Source: Natronomonas marina
GTDB taxonomy: Archaea > Halobacteriota > Halobacteria > Halobacteriales > Haloarculaceae
DNA: 64,000 bases
Assembly: GCF_024298905.1 (NCBI RefSeq)
Contig: NZ_CP101155.1
Span: 83,278 to 147,277, forward strand
Direction of reading: 5' to 3'
Under the pieces are notes generated by a model. That model was not told where the DNA came from, did not search any database, and saw only the letters and a list, made by a program, of their open reading frames with translations. This document shows, piece by piece, positions 54,117 through 62,556 of this stretch (position 1 is its first letter; the number at the start of each line of letters is the position of its first letter). Both the position numbers and the translations under genes were made by a program.

Positions 54117-54992
54117 TTACCAATTGTCCCAAAGGTTGATCATCGCGTCGACGTACTGGTCCGCGTACCGGGTGTTCCACTCGGCAGGTCCCGAGCCGAA
54201 TATGTCGGTGATGCCGTTCTGGCAGGTCCAGTCGCTGTAGTCGGTCTCGTTCAGGTAGCGGATAATCTTCAACACCCGATCCTGCTTGTCGTACGTGTAG
54301 CGCCCATCCGGGACGTTGTACAGCAGATTCTCGATGAAGTACGACGGGACGTTCTCCTTGTCCAGCGTGTTGTTGTCGACGAGGTAGTTTCGGGCTCGCT
54401 TGAAGATCCGGACGGTCTCCTTGAAGCGGTTGTTCGTGCTCGACTGCTTGGTGCTCCCCTTGTCGATGTGCTGCTTGGGGTAGTTGACGATCTTCGTATT
54501 GCTGAGGTCGAAGAACGCGATCCCCGAGTGGTAGCCGTTCGGGTAGTGATAGTAGTCCCGGTGGTTCGCGCAGACGAGCACGTCGGCGTTGAAATTGCTC
54601 GTGTTGACCTCGATGGCCTTCCCGACCGGGTCGATAGCCGCGGAGCCGAATCGGGACTCCAGCACGTCGACGACATCGGTGCGGAACTCGTTCCAGCTGT
54701 AGTCCGGGTCGCCGGAGGTTCGTCGCCATCTGTCTCGCTCGTCTGGACTGAGCGCAGATACATCGGCATAGTACATGTCCGTGAGCTGGACAACGATGTC
54801 CACGTCGCTGCTCGCCCGCACGATGGTGTAGTTCGCGTAGGAGCCCTGCAGATACGTGTCAAAATCCGGGTCGGCGAGCGTATCACTCGACTGTAGCTCG
54901 TTCTGAATTCGGTTCTGAGTGCGTTTCGCCGATTCGATGGGGCCGTTATCGTATTGGGACCACGATTCGAGCGTCCCTGGGTCGATAGCCAT
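54117..54992 (-). CDS. CD-NTase (CBASS cyclic-oligonucleotide synthase), operon 1
   Basis: 291 residues from the ATG at 54992. The paralogue starts with the same MAID..TLESW, which fixes this start over the longer frame to 55028. The nucleotidyltransferase signature GS (YLQGSYAN) is at about 48-55, with D-x-D in SSDVDIVV (about 61-68) and a third acidic residue in NADVLVC. All catalytic acids are present. A conserved RFKETVRIFKRAR helix and a PSYFIENLLYNVP core follow. On phage infection such enzymes make a cyclic di- or trinucleotide that switches on the effector. No Cap2/Cap3 genes are near, so this is a type I system. Confidence 0.9.
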   Translation of the reverse strand: MAIDPGTLESWSQYDNGPIESAKRTQNRIQNELQSSDTLADPDFDTYLQGSYANYTIVRASSDVDIVVQLTDMYYADVSALSPDERDRWRRTSGDPDYSWNEFRTDVVDVLESRFGSAAIDPVGKAIEVNTSNFNADVLVCANHRDYYHYPNGYHSGIAFFDLSNTKIVNYPKQHIDKGSTKQSSTNNRFKETVRIFKRARNYLVDNNTLDKENVPSYFIENLLYNVPDGRYTYDKQDRVLKIIRYLNETDYSDWTCQNGITDIFGSGPAEWNTRYADQYVDAMINLWDNW

Positions 54993-55127
54993 AGGTCGGA
55001 TATGGGTATCTTCCCCGTGGACGGGCAAAGACTTCCCGGTAACACTTTCACCCCGCTGTGCGAATCATTAAAAGTCGGTAAGCATTACCTACGTGTATGA
55101 ACGACACGCTTTCTCTCAGAGGCTCCC
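54993..55127. promoter_or_regulatory. Shared divergent promoter region of the two CBASS operons
   Basis: 135 bases between two divergent starts. The only AT-rich element is ATTAAAAG at about 55068-55075, which can serve as TATA on either strand (TTTTAAT in the reverse sense). A single switch region for both systems is therefore possible. Confidence 0.5.
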
Positions 55128-56042
55128 ATGGCCATTGATGAGGACACCCTCGAAAGCTGGACGGACCCGAAACGAGCCGCCCTCCAGTCCGCGCAGGACA
55201 CCCACACCAAGATCCGGAACGCGCTCAACGACAGCGATACGTTAGACGACATCGACTTCCACGACTTCCTCCAGGGCTCGTATGCGAACAACACGATCAT
55301 CCGCGACTCAAGCGACGTCGATATCGTCGTTCGGCTCGACGAGTTCGAGTACTTCAATCTCCACGACCTTGACCCGGAAGATCAGGAGGACGTGGACGTC
55401 GAGGATTTCGACTACGGCTACGACGAGTTCCGCGACGACGTGCTGAGCGTTCTACAGGATACATATCCCGAGGGGACGTTCGACCCGTCCGGGAATGCGA
55501 TAGAGGTCTCCGCGCCGGGGCTCCCACTCGACGCCGACGTCGTGGTCTGCGCCCAGTACAAGCACTACTACAACTATCCGCAGGGTTACTACGAGGGGAT
55601 CGTCTTCTGGCCGACCGACTCGATCTCCTCGGTCGTGAACTACCCGACGCGCCACCGAGACCACGGGTCGGACAAGCAGGACGACACTGACGACCGGTTC
55701 AAGGAGACGGTGCGGATGTTCAAGAACGCCCGCAAGGAGATCGTCGCGGACGGCTACATCACTGACGATATCGTTGCGTCCTATTTCATCGAGTGTCTCC
55801 TCTACAGAGTGCCACCGGGCCGGTACGTCGACGACCTCCAGGAACGGTATCTCAAGATCGCCTCCTACCTGCAGGAGACCGACTACTCCGACTGGCGGTG
55901 CCAGAACGGCGTGACCGATCTCTTCGGCAACGGGTCGACGAAGTGGGACACCTGGCACGCCAAGCTGTTCATCGACGCTCTGGAAACGTACTGGGAGAAC
56001 GCCGAGTCCAATAGCATGAATGCACGTCTATTCCAGCGATAA
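55128..56042 (+). CDS. CD-NTase (CBASS cyclic-oligonucleotide synthase), operon 2
   Basis: 304 residues. FLQGSYANNT and DSSDVDIVVRLD give the GS and D-x-D sites. The third acid is in LDADVVVC. The ending DYSDWRCQNGVTDLFGNG is shared with the operon 1 enzyme. By eye about half of the positions are identical, so the two are old paralogues, not a recent copy. The region after the catalytic site (SKPTR..., the base-contacting part) differs more, which may mean a different product. The gene overlaps the effector by 23 bases. Confidence 0.9.
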   Translation: MAIDEDTLESWTDPKRAALQSAQDTHTKIRNALNDSDTLDDIDFHDFLQGSYANNTIIRDSSDVDIVVRLDEFEYFNLHDLDPEDQEDVDVEDFDYGYDEFRDDVLSVLQDTYPEGTFDPSGNAIEVSAPGLPLDADVVVCAQYKHYYNYPQGYYEGIVFWPTDSISSVVNYPTRHRDHGSDKQDDTDDRFKETVRMFKNARKEIVADGYITDDIVASYFIECLLYRVPPGRYVDDLQERYLKIASYLQETDYSDWRCQNGVTDLFGNGSTKWDTWHAKLFIDALETYWENAESNSMNARLFQR

Positions 56043-56706
56043 CGAGTTCCGGTCGACGTTCCTGGCGATCCTGGGCGTGATCGCGTTCGTCATCGTGTTT
56101 GTATTGAACGTCTATGTCTTCCCGTGGCTCTACCAGCAGGTTCCGTTCGAGATCCCGCCGCTGATCGTTCCGGGGCTGGCCTTCGGAGTCGTACTTGGGC
56201 TGATCCATCGAGTGTTCGACCGGCGGTTATGGAACAAGCCCTGGATGCCCGATCTCATCGTCGCCGTTCCCGATCTGACCGGTCACTGGGAGGGCGAGAT
56301 CAAATCCAGCTACGATGGCGAGATTCCGGACGACTACCTCGCTGACGGCGGGCACCAGCCGATGTCGGCAACCCTGGATATCGAGCAGACATGGAGCAAG
56401 ATCATTGTTCACTTCGAAACCGAGCGGTCACCCTCGGTCAGCACGGGTGCCAGTTTCCAGACCGACGGAACGCTACACACAAAACTCGCCTATCTATTCG
56501 AAAACGAAGGTGCAGACGTCGATGAGCAGGCGGAAGATGAAGGGCCATACGACGGAACGGCGCGACTCACATACCGGGAGTCAGAGGACCGGTTGGCGGG
56601 TTACTATTACACTGGCCCTGCCCGTGCTTCTGAGCAGGGTGGTAGCCAGAAAACGACGTATGGCACGATGGTGTTCACTCGCGAGAGCGACGAACCCCGG
56701 AAGTGA
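56020..56706 (+). CDS. cap15: Cap15-like CBASS effector (2TM plus beta-barrel), operon 2
   Basis: 228 residues. It begins MHVYSSDNEFR, close to MHTYSTDNDLR of operon 1. Two transmembrane helices lie at about 13-35 and 45-62. The barrel has VPDLTGHWEGEIKSSY, DIEQTWSKIIVHFETERSPS and LAGYYYTGPAR. The start lies inside the CD-NTase gene, which supports co-translation. The effector is slightly longer because of an insert before the last strands. It should sense the product of the enzyme upstream. No third gene follows here. Confidence 0.82.
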   Translation: MHVYSSDNEFRSTFLAILGVIAFVIVFVLNVYVFPWLYQQVPFEIPPLIVPGLAFGVVLGLIHRVFDRRLWNKPWMPDLIVAVPDLTGHWEGEIKSSYDGEIPDDYLADGGHQPMSATLDIEQTWSKIIVHFETERSPSVSTGASFQTDGTLHTKLAYLFENEGADVDEQAEDEGPYDGTARLTYRESEDRLAGYYYTGPARASEQGGSQKTTYGTMVFTRESDEPRK

Positions 56707-56989
56707 AACCGATTATCCGGACTATCGGTCAGCCGCCGACGCGACAGCTCCGTCTTCGATCAGCGTTGCTCGACCGTTACCGACGACTCATCACAACAGA
56801 ACAGGTGGCTCAGGTCAGGCTAACTGGCGATGCCTTGTGAGGTACTGAGTTTCTTTCCCACAGCTGTCTTAATGACTAGGCCAAGAACCGCCCTATCCTC
56901 GTATTTCTCCTCGCCCACACTGAGTCGAACGGTGCGATCGAACTATGTCCACACACCTCCCGACGAAGATCTTCTGCCACTGGTCGACG

Positions 56990-57361
56990 ATGGTCGACAC
57001 TACGACCAACGTCGCCATCGACTCGAACGACCAGTCCCATCGCGTCGTCATCCGCGAATGGCCCGACCGCCTCCAAACCGACGTCGTCCACGAGCAGCGC
57101 GTTGGCGCAGGCGACGACTGGCAGGCCGCGGATCTCGAGGAAGTTCACCCACTCGTCCATCGAGGCGAAACCACGCTCTGTACGTGGACAAAAACGCGCT
57201 ACGACCGAGGGATCGCGATGGCGAGCCACCGGAACGACACCGAGCATCGCATCGTTATTCGTACTATTGAAGCCGACAACGGCTTCGAGGTTGTTCACGA
57301 GCGTCGCGGGTCCAGCGAGGACACCTGGACGGCTGTCGACGACCATCAGATCACAGCCTAG
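56990..57361 (+). CDS. Small protein with an internal duplication
   Basis: 123 residues from ATG 56990. Two related blocks of about 37 residues follow each other: SHRVVIREWPDRLQTDVVHE and EHRIVIRTIEADNGFEVVHE, each then ending in a GDDW/EDTW turn. This implies a two-fold beta-rich domain. An earlier ATG at 56945 would add 15 residues. It is 14 bases upstream of the next gene, so the two form an operon downstream of CBASS. Family unknown. Confidence 0.6.
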   Translation: MVDTTTNVAIDSNDQSHRVVIREWPDRLQTDVVHEQRVGAGDDWQAADLEEVHPLVHRGETTLCTWTKTRYDRGIAMASHRNDTEHRIVIRTIEADNGFEVVHERRGSSEDTWTAVDDHQITA

Positions 57362-57375
57362 CCACACCCAGACAG

Positions 57376-57732
57376 ATGCCACGAGACAGATTCATCGGCA
57401 ACAGCCCTGAGGACGCCCTCGAAGCGTTCATCGACGGGTGGTGTCGCGAGCACGAACGAGACAGCTACAGTTACGCGTACAAGCACAAGCGAATCACCGA
57501 GGATCCAGAGGACAAGCCGAACGCCGACGCGAAGTTCCGGTTCACGCGAACAGAGACGTTCTACTCACCGAGCTATCGAACGTACGAAGGCTACATCTAC
57601 GAAACACACGGCGGTCGGTACGCGGTCGAGCATTGGAACAGTCATGTCGATCGTAACACTCCGCCGCCGAAGCCGCCAGGAAAGACGCCGGGCCGCCTCC
57701 GAGGGCGGCGACCACGTGACACTCGATACTGA
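57376..57732 (+). CDS. Small aromatic- and proline-tailed hypothetical protein
   Basis: 118 residues. The core has SYSYAYKHKRI and a TFYSPSYRTYEGYIYETHGGRY stretch rich in Tyr. The tail is Pro, Gly, Lys and Arg-rich (PPPKPPGKTPGRLRGR) and probably binds nucleic acid or acidic partners. It follows the duplicated-domain gene by 14 bases. No recognised domain. Confidence 0.55.
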   Translation: MPRDRFIGNSPEDALEAFIDGWCREHERDSYSYAYKHKRITEDPEDKPNADAKFRFTRTETFYSPSYRTYEGYIYETHGGRYAVEHWNSHVDRNTPPPKPPGKTPGRLRGRRPRDTRY

Positions 57733-57770
57733 TCGAGTACGTCGAAATACCCATTTCTGTTGCGGTCTGA

Positions 57771-58127
57771 CTACAACACAAGACGATAGCCCCCGACCAC
57801 CACACCAACGCGGACGGGGGCGCTGAACTACGATCCCGACTGGCCCGTTCCCTCGCTACCAGCGGTTTCGAGGACGTCTTCGTCATCGAGCGAGCGACCG
57901 CCAAGAAGATCCTCACGGAGAAGTGCCAGCAACTCATCGCCCGCATCCGTGAAGGCGATATCGAGTCCGTCCGCGCCCTCGCCGATGACCTCGATCGCGA
58001 CGTCTCCGGTGTCAGTCGCGACCTCAATCTTCTCTTTGAGGCCGATATCATCGAGTTCGATACCGACGGCCAACGCAAAATCCCCTACCTCAAGCACGAC
58101 ACTGTCGTCGCCGAACCCATCGCGTAG
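57771..58127 (+). CDS. Winged-helix (HVO_A0114/MarR-like) protein with no standard start codon
   Basis: An open frame of 118 codons after a stop at 57768. It reads AKKILTEKCQQLIARIREGD, then SVRALADDLDRDVSGVSRDL, then IIEFDTDGQRKIPYLKHDTV. This is the helix-turn-helix and wing of haloarchaeal HVO_A0114-type regulators, which are often antitoxin-like. No ATG or GTG occurs before the conserved part. The first codons could start at a non-standard codon, or the gene has lost its 5' end. It ends 5 bases from the stop of the opposite-strand 58132 gene. Confidence 0.55.
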   Translation, partial: LQHKTIAPDHHTNADGGAELRSRLARSLATSGFEDVFVIERATAKKILTEKCQQLIARIREGDIESVRALADDLDRDVSGVSRDLNLLFEADIIEFDTDGQRKIPYLKHDTVVAEPIA

Positions 58128-58131
58128 CGAC

Positions 58132-58605
58132 CTACGGACTCGGGCGAACGCTGTCCGGGAGACTCGGGACACGGTCACGAAGCTCAGTGAGGCAAGTTTC
58201 GAGGATTGCCATCGGATTCGAGTCTGTGAAGGATGCAGACTCACGGTGCGGTGCTGGCCACGCTTCGTGGTCAACTTGGAAATGACTTGGGCCGAGCTTC
58301 TCGTGGGTTTTGTCTTGATGCCAGCCACATGACCACGGGGTCCCCGGTTCATTATACTGAATGCGGAACTCATCGCGCTTGGAATGGGGGCGCCACTCGA
58401 ATTCAAGTGTCGCGTCGCCAGCGTCCGTGTTCTGGTCAAAAAAGACCGCGCGATCGAGGGTCGCTACGAGACGGACTGGCCGCATCGGACTTGGTTTGGC
58501 TTCTACGGTCGTCACGCCAGCTTCCCGTTGAAGTCGATTTGTGACTCGTTTGTGGACCTCGTATCGGTGGAGATGCGTGTCTCCAGAAATCGGCGGATTT
58601 CCCAT
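58132..58605 (-). CDS. TumE-like toxin candidate, second gene of a TA-like pair
   Basis: 157 residues. LEFEWRPHSKRDEFRIQYNE, then GWHQDKTHEKLGPSHFQVDH and a helical end MAILETCLTELRDRV resemble proteins annotated as TumE-family toxins that pair with DUF7342-type winged-helix proteins. It follows the 58621 gene by 15 bases on the same strand. The N-terminal 60 residues are basic. I am moderately sure of the family and less sure of toxicity. Several conserved His could be catalytic. Confidence 0.5.
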   Translation of the reverse strand: MGNPPISGDTHLHRYEVHKRVTNRLQREAGVTTVEAKPSPMRPVRLVATLDRAVFFDQNTDAGDATLEFEWRPHSKRDEFRIQYNEPGTPWSCGWHQDKTHEKLGPSHFQVDHEAWPAPHRESASFTDSNPMAILETCLTELRDRVPSLPDSVRPSP

Positions 58606-58620
58606 TTTACTGTCACCGAG

Positions 58621-59139
58621 TCAGTTGGCGGAGGCAATACGACTCTCACGAGTCGCCTCAATCGTATCATAGAGCTGAATCGCCTGCTTGATGAGCATCG
58701 CTTGGTGCTCATAGTAGTCCCAATCCTCCGCGTCGTGGCGCCGCTGCTGGCGTTCGGATGCCGGGATATCATCACCGACGGTCGCCCGAAGTTCGTCAGC
58801 GGACTCCACATCGTACTCCTCTTTCCACTCGTCGATATCGTCCCGGATTGCATCTAGTTCAGCCGTGAGTTCGTCTTTTCGATGGTCGTTGACGAGGTCA
58901 CGGATCTGATCGAAATACTGGGTGACTGGATCTGGATAGTAGCGGGTCTCGCGGCCCCGCTGGATCGTCGCGAGTTTATCCGCTTCGACCAGTTGCGTGA
59001 GATACTTTTCAGCCGTGTTTCGGGCAACACCAGCAGCCTCAGCTATCTCTCCCGCATTTTTTGGTTCACGAACCGTCATCGCAACCTCCCGAATCCGGGC
59101 GACCTTTGCCGTGTGATCCGTGGTTCCAGAGTCGCTCAT
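58621..59139 (-). CDS. Winged-helix regulator/antitoxin candidate (DUF7342-like)
   Basis: 172 residues. The N-terminal winged helix (NAGEIAEAAGVARNTAEKYL, then LVEADKLATIQRGRETRYY) is TrmB/MarR-like. A long helical C-terminal part (about 85-150, DELTAELDAIRDDIDEWKEEY) probably dimerises. This is the usual build of the regulatory half of the pair with the gene 15 bases downstream. Divergent from the Cas4-like gene, with a 138-base gap. Confidence 0.65.
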   Translation of the reverse strand: MSDSGTTDHTAKVARIREVAMTVREPKNAGEIAEAAGVARNTAEKYLTQLVEADKLATIQRGRETRYYPDPVTQYFDQIRDLVNDHRKDELTAELDAIRDDIDEWKEEYDVESADELRATVGDDIPASERQQRRHDAEDWDYYEHQAMLIKQAIQLYDTIEATRESRIASAN

Positions 59140-59277
59140 ACACGTATTCGGATCTCCAGCACCATTACTGTTTTGAATCCTAGTTCAAAATATTGAATTA
59201 GTCTTGTTTTTCGCCCGCATACCGACGAACGGGCCTCGCATCCATCGCTGCGACGCCGTTCGAAGAGGAGATTCGCT

Positions 59278-60087
59278 ATGATCGACTTCGAGTCCGCAAT
59301 CCAGTCCACACTCATCCAGCTCAACAACGAGCATAGCCACACCGAGCTCGACCCCTACACCTTCCACCCGAGTCAGCTCGCGAAGTGCCCCCGCCAATGC
59401 TACAACTCAAAACTCGGTCTTCTCGACCATACCGACGCGCTTGGCACCTTCCATACGGGAACCACCATCCACGAGTTTATGGAAAACGAGGTCACCCCGG
59501 ACCTTGACGTCGAAACCCAGAGCGAAGTCGCAATCGAGATGGAGATGGATGGGCTCACGATTATCGGCCATGCCGACCTGTACGAGCCTGGCACCAACAC
59601 TGTCTACGACTACAAGTCGCGAGCAAACTGGTATCGGTTCAATCCACCCATCAAGCGCCATCTAGATCAGATCAATCTCTACATGAAGGCGCTTGGTGCG
59701 TCTTAGGGCCAGATCGTGTACCTCGCGAAGTCAGATCTCGAAGTTCGGACGTGGCCACCGGAGAGTGCCGGCATTGATGGCTTCGGTCCCGACCCGGGGC
59801 GCGTCCAGGACCTTCTCGAGAAAGGCAAGCACATCGCCGCCACAATTATCGACGAAGGCTACCCGACGAGCAAAGAAGATATTCCCTTTGAGAAGTGTGT
59901 CTGCTGGCTCTGCGAGAAGGAATCCCTTCGCTTCGATCATCTCCAAATGGATGCTGATTCGACCGAAGCGTGCAACGCACTCGGAGTAGAAGGCGACGAT
60001 ACAACGGACTTCGAATCGGCTGAGGAAGACAACAGTGGGGACGCCACAAGTAGTAGTGGCGTCTCCCAATCTCCTGCTGACGTCTGA
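59278..60087 (+). pseudogene. Cas4/RecB-like nuclease interrupted by an in-frame TAG
   Basis: Reading through the TAG at 59704-59706 restores 269 codons of one protein. Before the stop: KCPRQC (about 37-42), the GTTIHEFME helix (about 61-69), the GHADLYEPG and YDYKS acidic and lysine sites of a PD-(D/E)xK nuclease (about 97-115), and a DQINLYMKAL Q-motif (about 128). After it: GQIVYLAKSDLEVRTW and CVCWLC (about 207-212). One early Cys with three late Cys is the Cas4 iron-sulphur set. A single base change is enough to break it. No cas1, cas2 or CRISPR is near. Confidence 0.75.
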
Positions 60088-60161
60088 ACACTATCATCTA
60101 CCGCCCCCATTCTCATCTGTCTCCGGCCGACCACTTCGATGGATTCTATCGAGGAATCAGA

Positions 60162-60722
60162 TTAGCTCAGTAATCCAAGATCGTTGAGTCGATCTTCGAT
60201 GTTTACCAGGGCTTTTTCAGCGTCATCGAGTTGTGTTCCACCAGTGATGACGAGTTTCCCACTTCCAAAGAGGAGTGCGACCACGTCCGGGTCATCGAGT
60301 CGGTAGACAAGCCCCGGGAACTGTTCAGGTTCGTATTCGACGCTTTCGAGGCCCAGACCGATCGCGATGGCGTTCAAATTGAGGGTGTGGTCGAGATCCC
60401 CACTTGAGACAATATTCTGAATTTCAATCTCTGGCGAGGCTACGACATCGACCCCCAACTTGCGGAGTTCGTCGAAAACGTGGTTAAGCGCAGTCGTCAC
60501 GTCGTCAACGCTGTTTGCTCCCGTACAGACGACTTTTCCCGAGCGGAATATGAGTGCTGCAGCTTTGGGATCGTGCATCCGATAGACGAGTCCCGGGAAG
60601 TTATCGGGATCGTAGTCGGTCGCTCCTAAGTCTCCAGAGAGCGTTTCGAGGTCGAGTTCTTGACCGATATCGGATGAGGCAACGACGTTCTCGACTTGAA
60701 TTGACTCCGCTGTCATACTCAT
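60162..60722 (-). CDS. tbp: TATA-box-binding protein (TBP)
   Basis: 186 residues in two direct repeats of about 88, each with the family marks: NVVASSDIGQ, FPGLVYRM and SGKVVCTGANS in the first; NIVSSGDLDH, FPGLVYRL and SGKLVITGGTQ in the second. The saddle fold binds the TATA box and recruits TFB. The start may be ATG 60722 or 60716. Normally one or two TBPs come from the chromosome, so an element-borne TBP and TFB could set up a separate promoter class. Confidence 0.95.
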   Translation of the reverse strand: MSMTAESIQVENVVASSDIGQELDLETLSGDLGATDYDPDNFPGLVYRMHDPKAAALIFRSGKVVCTGANSVDDVTTALNHVFDELRKLGVDVVASPEIEIQNIVSSGDLDHTLNLNAIAIGLGLESVEYEPEQFPGLVYRLDDPDVVALLFGSGKLVITGGTQLDDAEKALVNIEDRLNDLGLLS

Positions 60723-60800
60723 AGAGATATCTACCAGTCACGAGTGTCTTAAAAACAGGTGGGTGAATTCGGGCAATGGGTGTAGTACTTTCCAGCCGAG

Positions 60801-60968
60801 CTAGAGGTCGCGGGGCTGGACAGTTTTCCGATCGTTTTCCTCGGCACGCCGGGCTGCATCTTCGAGCACTTCAGTTACTTCGTCGTCCAGTGCTTCGTAG
60901 AAATCCGCCGAGACGTTGTGGTCATTGAGCGCTTCTTTTACGGCCGATTTGACGATCAGGTCTGTCAT
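60801..60968 (-). CDS. DUF1931-type histone-fold mini-protein
   Basis: 55 residues from the ATG at 60968, read on the minus strand. The sequence MTDLIVKSAVKEAL, NVSADFYEALDDEV, EDAARRAEENDR, KTVQPRDL has the three-helix histone-fold pattern of the haloarchaeal DUF1931 family. It is short and easy to miss. It may compact DNA or help transcription complexes, in keeping with the TBP 78 bases downstream on the same strand. Confidence 0.8.
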   Translation of the reverse strand: MTDLIVKSAVKEALNDHNVSADFYEALDDEVTEVLEDAARRAEENDRKTVQPRDL

Positions 60969-61096
60969 ACGCAGCGGTATTTCTCACGTCCTCTGTATAA
61001 ACATACAGGTATCCGATTCGGCGCTTGCAGAGGTTTTACCGCCATCTGCAGGACAACAGACGTATGGGATAGCACTTCGTATCAGGGAGCGGGACG

Positions 61097-61390
61097 ATGC
61101 ACGACCTGACCGGATTCCAACGGGACCTCCTGTACGTGATTGCTGGCCTTGATGAGCCCCACGGCCTCGCCATCAAGGAGGAACTCGAAGACTACTACGA
61201 GAAAGAGATCCATCACGGCCGACTCTACCCGAACCTCGACACGCTTGTTGAGAAGGGACTCGTCGAGAAAGGCGAGAAAGACCGGCGAACGAACGTCTAT
61301 ACGCTCACCCGTCGTGGCCGTCGTGAAATTGAGGCTCGACGCGAGTGGGAGTACCAGTACGTCGAACCCGCAGAGTCCGCTCCTGCATAG
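61097..61390 (+). CDS. PadR-family winged-helix transcriptional regulator
   Basis: 97 residues. LTGFQRDLLYVIAGL, then a GLAIKEELEDYYEKEIHHGR recognition part and GRLYPNLDTLVEKGLVEKGE, followed by the wing RRTNVYTLTRRGRREI. This is a complete PadR-type dimer-forming regulator. It is divergent from the mini-histone with a 128-base gap, and its target may be the neighbouring genes. Confidence 0.9.
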   Translation: MHDLTGFQRDLLYVIAGLDEPHGLAIKEELEDYYEKEIHHGRLYPNLDTLVEKGLVEKGEKDRRTNVYTLTRRGRREIEARREWEYQYVEPAESAPA

Positions 61391-61458
61391 ATACGCTTAA
61401 ACAGTTAATCCAACCTATCGAACGAAGTTTACTCCCCTCCACCATTATATCCATTCAG

Positions 61459-62361
61459 ATGCACGACGAGGCGTTCTTCGAACAGCTACGGTCAATTTGT
61501 TCAGACGCTGTTGATGCGTACCGGAAGGAGTACCCGGACGCACCACCCCTAACCGATTCACTCCTACAGAGTTCCGATGGTCCTCTCGCAAGCGAGGCTG
61601 ACCTTCACGAACGCTTCGATGAACTCACGCGATTTTACGACGACCTTCTCGATGTCGATTCCACACCGTACCGCGAGATGTGGCGTGAACATCTTGTGTA
61701 CGACTGTTCGCGTAGGGAGCGTCTCGCACTTCTCACGAGCGATCTGCCGGCCTCATTAACGCTCGTGTTCATCGGCGGGCGATATTCCGCGCGGACGGGC
61801 AGAATCGGCGTGAGCCCAGGGCAGCTCCCCGAGACGACGGCGTACACGTATTTAGCGTCGGAGTTGTGCCACGCGTATCAGCACCAGTTCGACTCACCAA
61901 CGTGGAAACACCCGTACCTGCAGGAAGGTTTCGAGCAGGCAGTGTCAGTCCGTACGCAAGCACATTTCGCCACTGAGCTACAGTACGACTTCTTGACTCA
62001 TCTCGCGGAGAGACAGCATACGAAGACACTCTTGGAGGGCGTCCTTGCCCACGGAACGCGTCGAGGCGGGATCACACCGACGGCCGTTCGTGAACTCGGT
62101 GTTACCGACGAGGAGCTGGCTGCGCTTCGATCTCACCGTTTGTGGCGGCCTCTCGGATATCTTCGCCCGCGGTACTTGTGGAGTGATGTTGCATTCCTCC
62201 CCGAATACGCCCTTTTCGGCTCATTGCTCCTTGTGAGTGAGGCAGCGGACATCTCGGCTCCCTATGCCCGGGCGTTCCACGGCAACCACCCGTGGACATC
62301 AGTTATCGACGAAATCACTGCCTCAACACCCGGCTGGCTCTGGCGTCTCTATCATCAATAA
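61459..62361 (+). CDS. Protein with a degenerate zincin-like motif
   Basis: 300 residues from ATG 61459. The earlier frame overlaps PadR and is not used. A TATA-like TTATAT lies 10-15 bases upstream. The segment YLASELCHAYQHQF recalls HExxH zinc proteases (ELxHAxQH) but the first His is replaced by Ser-Glu, so the site looks incomplete. Downstream helices EGFEQAVSVRTQAHF fit the fold. It is probably cytosolic. Function unknown; protease activity is doubtful. Confidence 0.55.
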   Translation: MHDEAFFEQLRSICSDAVDAYRKEYPDAPPLTDSLLQSSDGPLASEADLHERFDELTRFYDDLLDVDSTPYREMWREHLVYDCSRRERLALLTSDLPASLTLVFIGGRYSARTGRIGVSPGQLPETTAYTYLASELCHAYQHQFDSPTWKHPYLQEGFEQAVSVRTQAHFATELQYDFLTHLAERQHTKTLLEGVLAHGTRRGGITPTAVRELGVTDEELAALRSHRLWRPLGYLRPRYLWSDVAFLPEYALFGSLLLVSEAADISAPYARAFHGNHPWTSVIDEITASTPGWLWRLYHQ

Positions 62362-62556
62362 CAACCATCCTGACGCACGAAGGCGAGTCTTCAGCTAGCT
62401 TATCGACCTGTTCAAGGTCCTACTCCTAGGGATCAGCGGCTGTCCTCAATAGGTTTCATCGTGGCGTAATTCCGATGGGGACCATGGCGTGACTGATCGA
62501 GAAACCAATTACAGGAGAGCAATTATGCTCGACTCGCTCTGTTACTGTGGATACTG

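Noticed and set aside
53385..54896. Long plus-strand open frame of 503 codons across CBASS operon 1
   Set aside because: It lies opposite two well-supported minus-strand genes and has a Val- and Arg-rich composition unlike real proteins of the window.
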